Origin: CAYQQR01 sp964420035
Lineage (GTDB): Bacteria; Bacteroidota; Bacteroidia; Bacteroidales; SM23-62
Reading direction: 5' to 3'
Length of the DNA: 64,000 bases
Assembly (NCBI GenBank): GCA_964420035.1
Contig: CAYQQR010000005.1
Coordinates: forward strand, 46,323 to 110,322
The stretch's first letter is position 1; every line of letters starts with the position of its first letter. The position numbers and the translations under genes are program-made. This document shows, piece after piece, positions 54,493 through 62,636 of this stretch. The notes under the pieces were generated by a model that saw only the letters and a list, made by a program, of their open reading frames with translations, searched no databases and was not told the DNA's origin.

Positions 54493-55185
54493 TCAGAAGA
54501 TACCTTCGTCTGCAAAGCTAAAATAGGTATTATCGGCAATAATCAGATGATCCAGGACCTGTATATCCAGAGAAATGGCTGCATTTTTTATTTTTTCGGT
54601 GATCTTGATGTCCGCCTCACTGGGATTTTTGTTGCCCGAGGGATGATTGTGAACCAGGATCAGTGCCGAACTGCTTTTTTCAATGGCATGCCGCATGATG
54701 ATGCGCACATCGATCACGGTACCTGAGATACCACCCAGGGAGATCATGACCCGGTCTTGTATCCTGTTGGACCGGTTCAAATAGATTACCCAAAATTCTT
54801 CATGCGCCAGGTCGTTTATCTTTCCCTGTATGGAACGGAAGGCATCCTTGCTGGATTGGATCGATTCTTTCTGGTGCGGAGCCAGTTGCTCTCTTCTCCG
54901 GCCCAGCTCGAATGCGGCCATCAGGGATAAGGCTTTGGCATGACCAATTCCCTTGATCTTTAATAGTTGTGGAAGCTCCATTTTGGCCAGGTCATGTAAG
55001 GAGTTGTTGGCTGCATCCAGGATGTTACGGCTCAGTTCGACAGCAGAATATTCCCTGGAACCCGAGTGAATGATCAGAGCGATCAATTCAGAATGGGTCA
55101 GGGATCTCATTCCCTGTTGCATGGATTTTTCCCGCGGGCGGTCTTCGGCAGCCCATTGCGGTATGCTCAGTTTTTTGTATTCCAT
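54493..55185 (-). CDS. radC: RadC-family JAB-domain protein
   Basis: The 230-residue protein begins with a helix-hairpin-helix region (LTHSELIALIIHSGSREYSAVELSRNIL, LLKIKGIGHAKALSLMAAFELGRR). The JAB/MPN metalloprotease-like domain follows, with its metal motif HNHPSGNKNPSEADIKIT. RadC was named for DNA repair but its biochemical role is not settled; relatives occur on mobile elements. Here it lies among housekeeping genes. Confidence 0.95.
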   Translation of the reverse strand: MEYKKLSIPQWAAEDRPREKSMQQGMRSLTHSELIALIIHSGSREYSAVELSRNILDAANNSLHDLAKMELPQLLKIKGIGHAKALSLMAAFELGRRREQLAPHQKESIQSSKDAFRSIQGKINDLAHEEFWVIYLNRSNRIQDRVMISLGGISGTVIDVRIIMRHAIEKSSSALILVHNHPSGNKNPSEADIKITEKIKNAAISLDIQVLDHLIIADNTYFSFADEGIF

Positions 55186-55466
55186 TTATACTTAATACCT
55201 GAGCACGCGAAATATCGTACACCTCGTACAGAAAAAATGAAAATTGAATTACGCGGGCACATTCCCCGTGGCTCTGCAGCGGGGTAAGCGAGCACCATTA
55301 AAATAAACAATGAATCGATGATTGGCTCCGCCGAGCTAAAGGTTCCTCGCGGCTTGCCGCGAGGAGAGTCAATAAATAATAGGGGAATTGAAGCATGAAG
55401 ATTGCGGATCGCGAATTCACACGCGCACTCTAATCCCATACTCAATCTGCAATCCGTAATCCGTAA
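55186..55466. repeat. Intergenic hairpins and ACGGATTACGG-type repeat
   Basis: There is no gene in these 281 bp. A perfect 9-bp hairpin TCCTCGCGG-CTTG-CCGCGAGGA lies at 55344-55365. CCCCG...CGGGG pairs around 55264-55284. CAATCCGTAATCCGTAATT ends at the rpsT stop codon and its core (CGGATTACGGATTG on the other strand, 55449-55462) recurs at 63953-63966. None has a T-run, so these are repeats rather than terminators. Confidence 0.5.
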
Positions 55467-55718
55467 TTAAAGAGATTGTATATGTTTCTGAAGTTTTGAC
55501 TTCAGGTTAGAAGCCTTATTCTTATGAATGATATTCTTCTTGGCAAGTTTGTCAAGCAAAGCTTCGACCTTTGGATACATTTTTTCTGCTTCCGCCTTAT
55601 CGGTTGTTTCACGAAGTTTTTTAACAGCACTTCTGGTGCTCCTGGCGAAATAACGGTTATGCAAACGCCGCCTGACGGTCTGACGTATCCTCTTCTCTGC
55701 TGATGGATGATTGGCCAT
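55467..55718 (-). CDS. rpsT: 30S ribosomal protein S20
   Basis: An 83-residue basic protein with the S20 pattern: MANHPSAEKRIRQTVRRRLHNR, STRSAVKKLRE, KNIIHKNKASNLKSKL. It binds 16S rRNA early in small-subunit assembly. Normal length. Confidence 0.97.
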   Translation of the reverse strand: MANHPSAEKRIRQTVRRRLHNRYFARSTRSAVKKLRETTDKAEAEKMYPKVEALLDKLAKKNIIHKNKASNLKSKLQKHIQSL

Positions 55719-55755
55719 AAACGACTATATCTAATAGATTAAGTGATTGGGGCTG

Positions 55756-55763
55756 CAAAAATA
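55756..55763 (-). promoter_or_regulatory. Candidate -7 box for rpsT
   Basis: CAAAAATA reads TATTTTTG on the minus strand, an exact TAnnTTTG match, 37 bases before the rpsT start codon. Confidence 0.4.
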
Positions 55764-55819
55764 ATGAATAATTCCAATAAAAAAAATATCCGGACACCGG
55801 GTCGGATCATTTCAGTTCA

Positions 55820-56296
55820 TTAGAGTAAAAAGGGAAGGATCCTTTTGGTTTCTTTCATATAAACGGGGTAGCGCAAATATACTTTTCGGAGCAATTTTTC
55901 TTCAAGGCAGATTTTTAGCCATTGATTCATAAGAAAAACACCAAGAATGATGATTTGTCCCATGCTGAAAGGGTCCAGGCTAAGGGGGATCAAAAACAAA
56001 AAAAGAGCTGTATACATAGGATGCCTGATTATTCTGTACGGACCTTTACAGATAATCTCGCCGTAGGGAGAGGGTTCAGGGAAGATGGTCCGGTTATGCT
56101 GATCCATTACAAGGATGGCCCACATACCCAGGATGATCCCTGAAAGAGCAAAGACATAGGTCAGCCAAAAAGACGGCAAACCGGGCTGTAAAATAAGGAT
56201 ACCGGCAATACTTGCGAATTGTATGATAACATGTATTATGGACCTTTGACTTCCGGGCACCGGTATGAACTTTTCAATCTTAACAGTGAAATGCAT
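55820..56296 (-). CDS. Isoprenylcysteine carboxyl methyltransferase-like membrane protein
   Basis: The 158-residue protein has four predicted membrane helices. It carries the ICMT/PEMT-type motif near its C-terminus: GEIICKGPYRIIRHPMYTALFLFLIPLSL, then LEEKLLRKVYLRYPVYM. In bacteria the family methylates unknown small molecules or lipids with S-adenosylmethionine. Length is typical of the bacterial members. Substrate not predictable. Confidence 0.85.
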   Translation of the reverse strand: MHFTVKIEKFIPVPGSQRSIIHVIIQFASIAGILILQPGLPSFWLTYVFALSGIILGMWAILVMDQHNRTIFPEPSPYGEIICKGPYRIIRHPMYTALFLFLIPLSLDPFSMGQIIILGVFLMNQWLKICLEEKLLRKVYLRYPVYMKETKRILPFLL

Positions 56297-56315
56297 GATT
56301 GGTTCATTTGCCTAT

Positions 56316-56349
56316 ATTGCAGTATGAGAACTCTTATATTGTATATTTG
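56316..56349 (+). promoter_or_regulatory. Promoter of the ConA-like secreted protein gene
   Basis: ATTG (56316-56319) and TATATTTG (56342-56349, exact TAnnTTTG) lie 22 bases apart. The start codon follows 21 bases after the -7 box. Confidence 0.5.
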
Positions 56350-56369
56350 TTAATATACGGGAGCTTGTT

Positions 56370-56996
56370 ATGAAGAATATTACCAAATATTTTTTTCTGA
56401 CCCTGCTTGTGGGGTTGATCGTATGTCCTGTTAAAGCGCAGGACAGCATCATTTTTCATGAGGATTTCGATGTGGTAAATGTTATTTGGATGGATTCCAC
56501 GGGCACGTATCACCAGACGGGGATTAAGAACGGTGTTTACGTATTGAGCAACTCCAGCCGTAAGGAAGCTTTGGGATCCTATATCGTCGTGAAATTCAAC
56601 GAGGAGCAAGATTACAGTATTTACTGCAGACTCGGAAAGAAATCGGGATATGATTATAACGGTTACGGGCTGGTATGGGGTCGTGAGAATGAGGACAATT
56701 TCTACTATTTTGCCATCAGCGGGGGAGGGAAATACAAGATCCTTCGAACCAGGCGGGGACGGGTCAAGACCCTGGTAAACTGGACCTATGCCGATGAAAT
56801 TAACCGCAGAAATGCCACCAATACCTTAGAGTTACGCAGGAGGGGAGAGAAATTGTTATTCTATATCAATGATTTCAAAGTGGAGGAACTGGAGCATCCT
56901 GAATATTTCGGATATGAGATTGGGTTCCGGGTGGACGATTATATGACCGTGAATGTCTATGAATTCAAGGTCCTATATCCCGAATCTGAAGAATGA
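56370..56996 (+). CDS. Small secreted ConA-like protein
   Basis: The 208-residue protein has a signal peptide ending PVKAQ. The rest reads as a concanavalin-A-like jelly roll: IIFHEDFDVVN, YSIYCRLGKKSGYDYNGYGLVWG, DNFYYFAISGGGKYKILR, NTLELRRRGEKLLFYINDFKVEEL, GYEIGFRVDDYMTVNVYEF. It resembles LamG/DUF1080-type carbohydrate-associated domains but has no visible catalytic site. It is a single gene convergent with the NSS transporter gene, 1 bp apart. Confidence 0.7.
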   Translation: MKNITKYFFLTLLVGLIVCPVKAQDSIIFHEDFDVVNVIWMDSTGTYHQTGIKNGVYVLSNSSRKEALGSYIVVKFNEEQDYSIYCRLGKKSGYDYNGYGLVWGRENEDNFYYFAISGGGKYKILRTRRGRVKTLVNWTYADEINRRNATNTLELRRRGEKLLFYINDFKVEELEHPEYFGYEIGFRVDDYMTVNVYEFKVLYPESEE

Positions 56997-56997
56997 A

Positions 56998-58416
56998 CTA
57001 CTGCATCCCCTTTGTAAGCCACCTGTTGGAAAGAACCAGAATCAGAATCAGCAAAAACCATTGTGTCAGGCAGGTCATAAGGCTGAAAGCATTCAGGGGG
57101 TTAAACCACTGACCGGGTGCCAGTACCGTTGCCGATTGCCACAGCCACCAGAAAAGCAGGAGTAATACAGCAAATGGGATAAAAAATCGAATATCATAGC
57201 TCCACCATTTACCCACGGCAATATCATTTTGAACTGCATTGAGTTCCACCCTGATTCTTTCGGCCTGACTTCTTATAACTGCAATGGCGATGAATCCGCC
57301 CGAGATCATCAGTCCTACCCCCCAAACATAATCCTGGTTCGAGAGTATATTCAGGTTCCTGGCAGAGGGTATTCCCAGCAGATACATCAGGGGGACGATA
57401 ATAGCAATGGCCCGGCCCCGCTTCATTCCCCGGTCGAGCAACACACGGGTGGGCAATTCCAGCATGGCAATCAGGGATGAGAAACCGGCAAAGGTCAGAC
57501 CCAGAAAGAACAAAACAGACAGTAACCGGCCCATAGGCATGCGCAGGAATAACTGGGGCATCCAGATGAAGGTCAGGCCCGTGGATGCCGGTCCGCTGGT
57601 TTGCATTACCTCCAACATCTCCCGGTTATTCATGCCCATCCCGGTTCCCAGAACTGCAAATACGGTCCCGAAGATCATGATGCCCGATAAAAGGGATACT
57701 ATATTGTTCCCTATTCCTGTGGCAAAAGCATTTTTTACCGTACCGTGCTTGATCTGCAGGTAGGCTGCATAGGTCAGAAAAAGTCCCCATCCGGCCCCTG
57801 TATCCCAGGCATTCTGGGTGAGTGCGGCCAGCCAGGTATCGGTTCGGTTTAGTTGGGACCAGTCCGGGCGGAAAAGATAAGCTATCCCTTCTCCTGCACC
57901 GGGCAGGGTTACTGCCCGGATCACGGCAATAATAACGATCAGCAGGAGGGTGGGGATAAGAACCTTATTGATCCTTTCAATGGATCGGACACCTTTCCAG
58001 ATGGAAAAGGCCGCGAATCCCAGGGCCAGGGCATGGAAAAGCATGGGCCAGGCAGATTGCTGAAAACCATCCCAGCCCGACATGGCCTCATTCATATTTC
58101 CGGGGAGAGGTTGTGTCAAAGAAAGGTAGAAGTAATATATGCACCAGCCAACCACCACTGCATAAAAAAAGGCAATGGCCGTGGAAACGAAAGCCACAAA
58201 ACTTCCCATCCAGGCGTTTTTCCTGCCAAGAGCCTTCAAAAATACTCCCGTTACCCCCATCCTGTATTTCTTGCCCAGTGCGTATTCGGCAATGATCAGG
58301 GGGATGCTCCACAAAAAGAGACAAATGATCCATGCCAGTATAAAGGCTCCGGAACCTTCCATACCCCCGTTTTGTGCAGCAATACGCGGAAATCTCCAGA
58401 TATTTCCTGTACCCAC
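56998..58416 (-). CDS. Neurotransmitter:sodium symporter (NSS) family transporter; N-terminus extends upstream without a standard start
   Basis: Sodium-coupled amino-acid-type transporter with about 11 membrane helices. Family blocks: GTGNIWRFPRIAAQNGG (helix 1), ALTQNAWDTGAGWGLFLTYAAY (helix 6), FFLGLTFAGFSSLIAMLE. The GTG at 58416 falls inside helix 1. The codons upstream encode RFSSRLGFLLSALGIAV, the expected beginning of helix 1. That frame runs back to a TAA just before 58497 and has no ATG, GTG or TTG; ATC 58485 or CTG 58473 are the only near-cognate options. The gene either uses an unusual start or has lost its start. Confidence 0.88.
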   Translation of the reverse strand: MGTGNIWRFPRIAAQNGGMEGSGAFILAWIICLFLWSIPLIIAEYALGKKYRMGVTGVFLKALGRKNAWMGSFVAFVSTAIAFFYAVVVGWCIYYFYLSLTQPLPGNMNEAMSGWDGFQQSAWPMLFHALALGFAAFSIWKGVRSIERINKVLIPTLLLIVIIAVIRAVTLPGAGEGIAYLFRPDWSQLNRTDTWLAALTQNAWDTGAGWGLFLTYAAYLQIKHGTVKNAFATGIGNNIVSLLSGIMIFGTVFAVLGTGMGMNNREMLEVMQTSGPASTGLTFIWMPQLFLRMPMGRLLSVLFFLGLTFAGFSSLIAMLELPTRVLLDRGMKRGRAIAIIVPLMYLLGIPSARNLNILSNQDYVWGVGLMISGGFIAIAVIRSQAERIRVELNAVQNDIAVGKWWSYDIRFFIPFAVLLLLFWWLWQSATVLAPGQWFNPLNAFSLMTCLTQWFLLILILVLSNRWLTKGMQ

Positions 58417-58594
58417 GGCAATACCCAGGGCACTGAGCAGGAATCCCAGCCTGGAAGAGAACCGTTGTTGCAGCGATTGGTCGATGAAAAAGAGTTTTTA
58501 CAATTATATCAAATGAATACTAATTGCAGGAACTATCTAAGCAAATTTTCCGTTTTTAGCTAAAGTATTTTTAACTTCAAAAAGATATTGTGAG

Positions 58595-58843
58595 ATGAAG
58601 AGGATAGTTGGATTGATCTTGGTTATATGCCTATTGATGGTTGCTTCCTGTCAGAAGTATGATCCGGGGGGCATTATGGTGATGGATACAGATACTATTG
58701 AATTTAACGATGAGAAACTAACTGAAAAAATAACCATTAGAAATAAAGGGAATAGGGTACTTCATTGGAAAATTACAGAAAAACCCAACTGGATCAATTG
58801 CGATACCGAAGTATGGAAATATAAAGGAGGACAATTATTTTGA
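58595..58843 (+). CDS. N-terminal part of a lipoprotein with BACON-like domain, ends at an in-frame UGA
   Basis: The 82 residues hold a lipoprotein signal (LLMVASCQ, Cys19). A strand pattern like a BACON/Ig-type domain follows (DTIEFNDEKLTEKITIRNKGNRVLHWKITEKPNWINC). The frame stops at TGA 58841 in the string AGGAGG-ACAATTA-TTT-TGA. Sensible protein continues in the +1 frame, so this is half of a longer gene. Lower GC and different codon use than the neighbours hint at a separate history. Confidence 0.7.
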   Translation: MKRIVGLILVICLLMVASCQKYDPGGIMVMDTDTIEFNDEKLTEKITIRNKGNRVLHWKITEKPNWINCDTEVWKYKGGQLF

Positions 58844-59477
58844 TGTATTATTATTTGCCGATTTCACCTGTGATAAAGGTGTCTATCAAGATCATATTTT
58901 AGTTGGGAACAATGATGTTTGCATGAAGGTTAAAACTTCTCTCAGCCTCACTTCTGAAAACATCTTTCCTGGCATTGGAATAGGTCCTATGAATTGGGCA
59001 TCAGATTATGAAGAAGTTAAGAACTATCTGGATCTGCCTGATGAATTCCGAAGTGAATACTTTAGCGAATATGATCTTTATATGCACATTATTTTGTACC
59101 ATGAGAAAGGAATTGCATTTAACTTTTTAAGTGAAAAATCTACATTGCAGGAAGATGATAAAGTATTTATATATGATGTTTTTCAGCCTTATTCCAAAAC
59201 GACTGAAACGCAAATAGGAATTGGCAGTCATTACAATAAACTGGTGTCCTATTATGGAGAGCCGGATTATTCTGAGCGCATAAATATGGAGAGCAGGGAT
59301 GATATGTACCTATTTGACTTTGAAAAAGTTGGAGTATTGTGTTATGCCAGTGTTAGGAATGATTTAATTCGACAATTATCTCTTTACGAACCTTATAAAA
59401 AAAAGAGTAAAGCAGGTTCAATCAAATTCAGGAGATTAAGCTGTAATCGCAGTAAATTATTCTGGAAGAATATATAA
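58842..59477 (+). CDS. C-terminal part of the same lipoprotein gene, +1 frame
   Basis: Reading on in the +1 frame gives DVLLFADFTCDKGVYQDHILV directly after the broken part, then MKVKTSLSLTS (ATG at 58923). A ~180-residue domain of unknown type follows (GPMNWASDYEEVKNYLDLPDEF, IGIGSHYNKLVSYYGEPDYSERI, DMYLFDFEKVGVLCYASVRND). Joined to the first part the protein would have about 293 residues. Independent translation from ATG 58923 would lack a signal peptide. Function unknown. Confidence 0.6.
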   Translation, partial: DVLLFADFTCDKGVYQDHILVGNNDVCMKVKTSLSLTSENIFPGIGIGPMNWASDYEEVKNYLDLPDEFRSEYFSEYDLYMHIILYHEKGIAFNFLSEKSTLQEDDKVFIYDVFQPYSKTTETQIGIGSHYNKLVSYYGEPDYSERINMESRDDMYLFDFEKVGVLCYASVRNDLIRQLSLYEPYKKKSKAGSIKFRRLSCNRSKLFWKNI

Positions 59478-59478
59478 A

Positions 59479-60168
59479 ATGAAGCAAAGCAACATAATAA
59501 TCACGGGGGCGAACGGAAATCTGGGCAAGGCTTTACTGGAAAAGTCGCTGGAAAAAGACTTCCGGGTTCATGCCGTCATCTCCCCGAGAAAGGAAAAATC
59601 ATTTTACCTGCATGAAAGGGTGGATGTATTTCAGGGTGACCTGGTCGACCGGGAGGAAAGCAGAAGGATCATCGATGAAATTATTCAAAGAGATAAAAAT
59701 GTAGAACTTGCAGTATTCACCGTGGGAGGTTTTGCCATGGGTGAACTGGGCAATACCGGCCCGGAAGATTTCGCCCGGATGATGGATCTGAATTTCTACC
59801 CGGCCCTGAATATGGCCCTCCCTCTGTATCAGCATCTGAAGCGGGAAAAGAAATCCGGTCACCTGGTATTTATCGGGGCCAGGTCCGCGTTGGATATGTC
59901 CGGGGCAACTTCCATGGCACCCTATGCCTTATCGAAGTCCCTGTTATTCAGAATGGCCGAACTGATCAACCGGGACGGAAAAGAAAAGGGAATAAGAGCT
60001 TCCGTAGTGGTTCCTGCCATCATTGATACCCCCCAGAATCGTGAGGCCATGCCTGATGCCGACTTTTCCAAATGGATCCAACCCGAAAAAATTGCGGATA
60101 CGATCTTTCAATACCACCTCAAGCAAGAATTCCCGGGAGGGGCCGGGATCATCTCTTTAGGAGAGTAA
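59479..60168 (+). CDS. Short-chain dehydrogenase/reductase (SDR)
   Basis: The 229-residue cytoplasmic protein has the Rossmann loop IIITGANGNLGKALL, the structural FTVGG (in place of NNAG), HLVFIGARSALDMSG with the catalytic serine, and the active-site pair in YALSKSL. SDRs oxidise or reduce alcohols and ketones with NAD(P)H; the substrate is not predictable. Its last 12 bases overlap a small membrane peptide gene on the opposite strand. Confidence 0.92.
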   Translation: MKQSNIIITGANGNLGKALLEKSLEKDFRVHAVISPRKEKSFYLHERVDVFQGDLVDREESRRIIDEIIQRDKNVELAVFTVGGFAMGELGNTGPEDFARMMDLNFYPALNMALPLYQHLKREKKSGHLVFIGARSALDMSGATSMAPYALSKSLLFRMAELINRDGKEKGIRASVVVPAIIDTPQNREAMPDADFSKWIQPEKIADTIFQYHLKQEFPGGAGIISLGE

Positions 60169-60279
60169 AACGATCAGGAGTACCACCAGTATGACCAGCA
60201 GGGCTATAAAGAATACGGGGCCTCCCTTGATAAACTGCTGTCTGCGGTCCCTTTCCTTCCTTAACGATCTTCTTTTCAT
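60157..60279 (-). CDS. 40-residue basic single-pass membrane peptide
   Basis: The frame from ATG 60279 encodes a strongly basic head (MKRRSLRKERDRRQQFIKGG). One uninterrupted hydrophobic helix follows (FFIALLVILVVLLIVLL) and ends in Ser. The layout predicts an N-in single anchor. The end overlaps the SDR gene tail-to-tail by 12 bp. No family recognised; it could be a small regulator of a membrane complex. Its clean charge/hydrophobic division argues against chance. Confidence 0.5.
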   Translation of the reverse strand: MKRRSLRKERDRRQQFIKGGPVFFIALLVILVVLLIVLLS

Positions 60280-60430
60280 TTTTCACAACTTTTAGTTAAA
60301 GGTAGTCATTAATTTTTATGGCGTCAAGTTGAAGACCTTCCCCTGTAATCATGGTACCGGACAACTACCGGTACGTTCAGCACTTCCTGTTTTTCGAGGT
60401 TTAAGCGCAGAGGAGGAGGTTGATATCGTT

Positions 60431-61606
60431 CTATAGTGAAAGAAATCTGGCGGAAGCGGAGAAGATCTCTTCAAAAAAGGCATTGATCCGGTCCATTTCC
60501 CTGGTCAGTTTAATGGGAAAAGGGTTTTCATGGAGGTAAGGATATCCGGGATCGTAAACTATAAGATTTTTGTTGCTCCTGTTGCCGAAACTGAGGGTTT
60601 CACGGCTTGCTTCTGCAGGGATAACCCGGTCCTTCTTCAGGGCAAACGTTAGCGTTCGGGGCTGGAAATGACCCAGCATTTTTTCCCTCAGGGTTTTCAA
60701 TTCGTCTACCTTGATCATTGACCTGAAAGCCTTACCGAGCAGTGTTTCATATAATAACTGGCTTATCCTGCTTTTGAAGTTTTCCCCGCTTTCAATTTCT
60801 TTTTCGTAATAATGATGTATCCTTTTGTTGGCCTGCTGATCCATAATGTATTTGGATTCACCGTTCATCTGGGAAAACAGCGAGCCTCCGCAGAAAAAGA
60901 CAAAGCTGGAAGCATCCATAGCATGCTCAGGATTCGCGATCATCATGCATTGTGCCAGCAAAATACCGATGGAATAGGCAAAAATGTCGATGCGGCATTC
61001 TTTACCGAACCAGGGCATTTTTCCCTGCTTGATATCCGACATCAGGCTAAATAGTTCCACGGCACTCCGGTAACCGGAAAGAAAAAATCTTTCCGGAAGA
61101 TCATAGAGCCTTTCACTCAAAGTCAGGTTGATGTAGGTTGAGGACCGGATCATGCCATGATCATGGTTCCTGTCTTCCATCCATACCCTCAAAGTTTTTG
61201 GATCGGTCCAGCTAACCGGTCCCCGGTTTACATGAAATGAAATGGGAAAAAGTATGACGGGCCGGTCCGTCTTTTCGACCAGGTAATGGGCCCAGGGAAG
61301 ATACTTGTTCCAGTTCCTTTCATTAAGACCGTGCAGTATAATGATCGCGGAATCATGAACCGGACGTTTATCAGGGAAAAGGATGGGAATGTTAAACCGG
61401 TTGTTTTCAGTGATCCAGGGATCCGGTGCCGGACTGTAACGATTGTGTTTTTCTGCCAGGTGGTTTTCTATTTCCGTTGGGAAACGGAAAGTGGAATTAT
61501 AATGCAGGTTCCGGATATTCATATCCGATCCGTCTATATATGCTGTTAACTCATGCTCGGGTTTGAAAGCATGCTTCATGGTTTCGTATCGCTTGTCCAA
61601 TCTCAT
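60431..61606 (-). CDS. Alpha/beta-hydrolase-fold protein
   Basis: From ATG 61606 the protein has 391 residues and no signal peptide. The fold markers are AIIILHGLNERNWNKYLPWAH (oxyanion strand), the nucleophile elbow DIFAYSIGILLAQ (Ser in AYSIG), TFALKKDRVIPAEAS (acid strand), and a late YPYLHENPF His. The substrate is unknown. An upstream ATG at 61750 would run through the regulatory region before the LytTR gene and gives an unlikely N-terminus. It is transcribed away from the LytTR regulator. Confidence 0.8.
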   Translation of the reverse strand: MRLDKRYETMKHAFKPEHELTAYIDGSDMNIRNLHYNSTFRFPTEIENHLAEKHNRYSPAPDPWITENNRFNIPILFPDKRPVHDSAIIILHGLNERNWNKYLPWAHYLVEKTDRPVILFPISFHVNRGPVSWTDPKTLRVWMEDRNHDHGMIRSSTYINLTLSERLYDLPERFFLSGYRSAVELFSLMSDIKQGKMPWFGKECRIDIFAYSIGILLAQCMMIANPEHAMDASSFVFFCGGSLFSQMNGESKYIMDQQANKRIHHYYEKEIESGENFKSRISQLLYETLLGKAFRSMIKVDELKTLREKMLGHFQPRTLTFALKKDRVIPAEASRETLSFGNRSNKNLIVYDPGYPYLHENPFPIKLTREMDRINAFFEEIFSASARFLSL

Positions 61607-61691
61607 ATTACACGCGAAATTACGGGGGTAGAGGGTTGCAGACCAAAAAACAGGGAGTTTTCGGACTGTTCGTGGGACGGAGCTTTCTATA

Positions 61692-61721
61692 ATGGGGTGA
61701 AATTTCTGAATATGGGGTGAA
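61692..61721 (+). promoter_or_regulatory. Direct-repeat operator candidate for the LytTR regulator
   Basis: ATGGGGTGAA occurs at 61712-61721 and in the same form at 61692-61701, 20 bp start to start (two helical turns). This matches how LytTR domains bind paired direct repeats. A -7-like TAACTTTA (61733-61740, one mismatch) follows, and the LytTR start codon is at 61757. Confidence 0.5.
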
Positions 61722-61756
61722 CGGGGATTTATTAACTTTAATCCCTGCATTCTTTT

Positions 61757-62602
61757 ATGGCTTTTTTAGACGATCAACTACCCCGGTACCTGATACAGAG
61801 GTCCAACACCATCCGGCACATCGTGTTCACGGCCTTTTTTGCCCTGGTGTTCATCAATATCTATGCTCCCTTTGGTGTGGAAACACACTTTCAGGTTTCC
61901 AGGGTAGAGCTTTTTCTTTATTCCAGCCTGTTTATTTTATGCGGTATTGCAGTAGTGGCCTTAAGCCGCTTGTTGATGTACCTGTACTTCCGCTTCCGCG
62001 GACTGCGGTACTATGAATATTTACTGTGGGTTGCCGGTGAGATCCTGATCATGGCCCTGGTGTATACCTTCCTAAGCAAATATATTCTTAAAAATCCCGG
62101 GGATTTCATGGTGATGTTCGGTCATAACATTCGCTTTACGGCATTGGTACTGCTGTTGCCCTATTCCATTTTGTGGCTTTATTTTGCCTATCGGGAAAAA
62201 AACCTTAAATTATCAAAAGAATCTTCGGCTCAGCTAGCTCAGGATGGTCCTTCTATGGTGGCTTTCCGGGATGAAAAGGGGAATATGAAGGCCAGCATAA
62301 AAAAAGATCTGATATTGTATCTTGAAGCTGCAGACAATTATGTATTTGTTCATTATATGGACCAGGACAAAAAGAAGAAATTCATGATCCGCAACAGTCT
62401 GAAAAATATTGAAAAGGAAATAACGGGGGACTGGCTCTTGCGGAGCCACCGTTCCTATATGGTCAATTTCAACCGGGTGAAGATGATCCGTCGCGAACCC
62501 AACGGCCTGCACCTCGACCTGGACACCCCTGAACCCATCTCTATCCCGGTCTCAGAATCCTACGTCTCGCAGGTCCTGGCAAAATTCTCCTCAATCACCT
62601 GA
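61757..62602 (+). CDS. Membrane-bound LytTR DNA-binding regulator
   Basis: The 281-residue protein has four predicted membrane helices (about residues 21-40, 52-75, 85-108, 121-142). A LytTR domain follows (DLILYLEAADNYVFVHYMDQDKKKKFMIRNSLKNIEKE, WLLRSHRSYMVNFNRVKMIRR, IPVSESYVSQVL). There is no receiver domain, so it probably senses a membrane or small-molecule signal directly. It stands 34 bp before the second exported Gfo/Idh/MocA gene, which it may control. Confidence 0.92.
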   Translation: MAFLDDQLPRYLIQRSNTIRHIVFTAFFALVFINIYAPFGVETHFQVSRVELFLYSSLFILCGIAVVALSRLLMYLYFRFRGLRYYEYLLWVAGEILIMALVYTFLSKYILKNPGDFMVMFGHNIRFTALVLLLPYSILWLYFAYREKNLKLSKESSAQLAQDGPSMVAFRDEKGNMKASIKKDLILYLEAADNYVFVHYMDQDKKKKFMIRNSLKNIEKEITGDWLLRSHRSYMVNFNRVKMIRREPNGLHLDLDTPEPISIPVSESYVSQVLAKFSSIT

Positions 62603-62636
62603 TCAATAAATCATTAAATCAAATAATCAAGCAATC

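Noticed and set aside
60353..60374. Hairpin GTACCGG-ACAACTA-CCGGTAC as terminator of the hydrolase gene
   Set aside because: There is no T-run on either strand after the stem, so it cannot be called a Rho-independent terminator.
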